From the NCBI GenBank assembly GCA_026168605.1, contig JAPFDX010000030.1:1-50023 (forward strand): a DNA stretch of 50,023 bases, in the 5' to 3' direction. The stretch comes from Roseburia sp. Its GTDB lineage: Bacteria; Bacillota; Clostridia; Lachnospirales; Lachnospiraceae. The position numbers and the translations under genes were made by a program. The notes beneath the pieces were generated by a model. The model ran no database searches and was not told the origin of the DNA. It worked only from the letters and a program-made list of their open reading frames with translations. Shown in pieces: positions 49,660 to 50,023 of this stretch. Within the stretch, counting starts at the first letter, position 1; each line of letters begins with the position of its first letter.

Positions 49660-50023
49660 TCACTTTTTCAATCCGTATTCCTGATACAGTTTCTGTCTGT
49701 ATTCCCTATCCTCCGTTGCTCTCTGTAAATCCTCAATACGTGAAGCTTTCAGCAGAAGATTGGTCAACTCGCCAAACAATTCTTCCCCCGCTTTCTTCCC
49801 TTCCTCAAGTCCCTTCTTTTCTCCTTCCGCAAGTCCTGCTTCTCTTCCCCACTCTGCTCCACGGGCGTAGGCTTCGTCTGCCGCGATCCTTCTCTCATTC
49901 TCGATATGACGCTCTTCATCATACTCTGTCAGTAACATCGAACGCACCTCCTCGCGCTGGCTGCGCAGCAATTCTTCCAGTACACCTTCCCGTATACAGT
50001 CGTCCACCGCACGGTCCACCGCC
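49660..50023 (-). CDS. Rpn/PD-(D/E)XK nuclease-family transposase-like protein, C-terminal part
   Basis: The frame is open to the window edge, so only the last ~121 residues are seen. AVDRAVDDCIREGVLEELL followed by EEVRSMLLTEYDEERHIENERR and an Ala/Gly/Glu-rich helix (about 20 Gly-Glu-Lys-type residues) is typical of the tail of recombination-promoting nuclease proteins annotated as Rpn or PD-(D/E)XK nuclease-family transposases, which are multicopy in Lachnospiraceae. The catalytic domain would lie beyond the edge. The gene ends 8 bp before the HAD start. Confidence 0.75.
   Translation of the reverse strand, partial: AVDRAVDDCIREGVLEELLRSQREEVRSMLLTEYDEERHIENERRIAADEAYARGAEWGREAGLAEGEKKGLEEGKKAGEELFGELTNLLLKASRIEDLQRATEDREYRQKLYQEYGLKK

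Overview
The window is chromosomal DNA of a Gram-positive anaerobe of the class Clostridia, most likely family Lachnospiraceae. The clues are strong AGGAGG ribosome-binding sites, sigma-A promoters, an ileS T-box leader, clostridial families (DUF1836, DUF4317, YerC/YecD-type TrpR relative, CarD-like regulator, TnpV) and a eukaryote-like IleRS. No species can be named from the sequence alone.

Layout. 1-1372 is the edge of a mobile or accessory element: an hsdS cassette without a start, paired 30-bp repeats, tnpV, and a decayed reading frame abutting the stop of rlmD. 1373-9391 holds rlmD, an acidic membrane protein, pcrA, a 311-bp inverted-repeat element, DUF1836, the YerC-like regulator, a CPBP protease and hisC. 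9409-10608 is a second aminotransferase gene, upstream of hisC in the same operon. 10609-13706 is an AT-rich island with a secreted PPC-like protein and an unknown partner. 13779-16517 is the Leloir pair galK-galT. 16796-22623 carries a GNAT protein, an L,D-transpeptidase, a PAP2 phosphatase and an ECF sigma/membrane-protein operon. 22838-27609 is a methyltransferase-hslO-nadE-aldo/keto reductase operon. 27727-32660 holds a membrane protein and the thyA-folA-ilvB-ilvN operon. 32827-35620 contains small membrane proteins and a duplicated tRNA-Gly(GCC) locus with about 143-bp repeats. 35636-41493 has yaaA-tdk, DUF4317, carD-like and two divergent PfkB-family sugar kinases with matching operators. 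41954-47951 is glgP behind T-box-controlled ileS. 48015-50023 has a DHH phosphoesterase, a HAD phosphatase and the C-terminus of an Rpn/PD-(D/E)XK transposase-like protein.

Most genes are housekeeping: pyrimidine/folate (thyA, folA, tdk), branched-chain amino acids (ilvBN), NAD (nadE), galactose and glycogen use (galKT, glgP), 2-keto-3-deoxy sugar phosphorylation (kdgK), translation (ileS, rlmD, tRNA-Gly) and DNA maintenance (pcrA). No complete defence system, prophage or CRISPR array is visible.

The unusual content is between genes. Two related, nearly palindromic elements (17605-18150 and 41508-41911) share a conserved core hairpin; shorter possible relatives lie at 22714-22774, 33158-33292 and 38395-38472, mostly in tail-to-tail intervals. 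A different 311-bp inverted-repeat element sits just upstream of pcrA. The tRNA-Gly locus is duplicated together with promoter, terminator and repeats that carry split fragments of the tRNA 3' end. These are the best candidates for undescribed biology.
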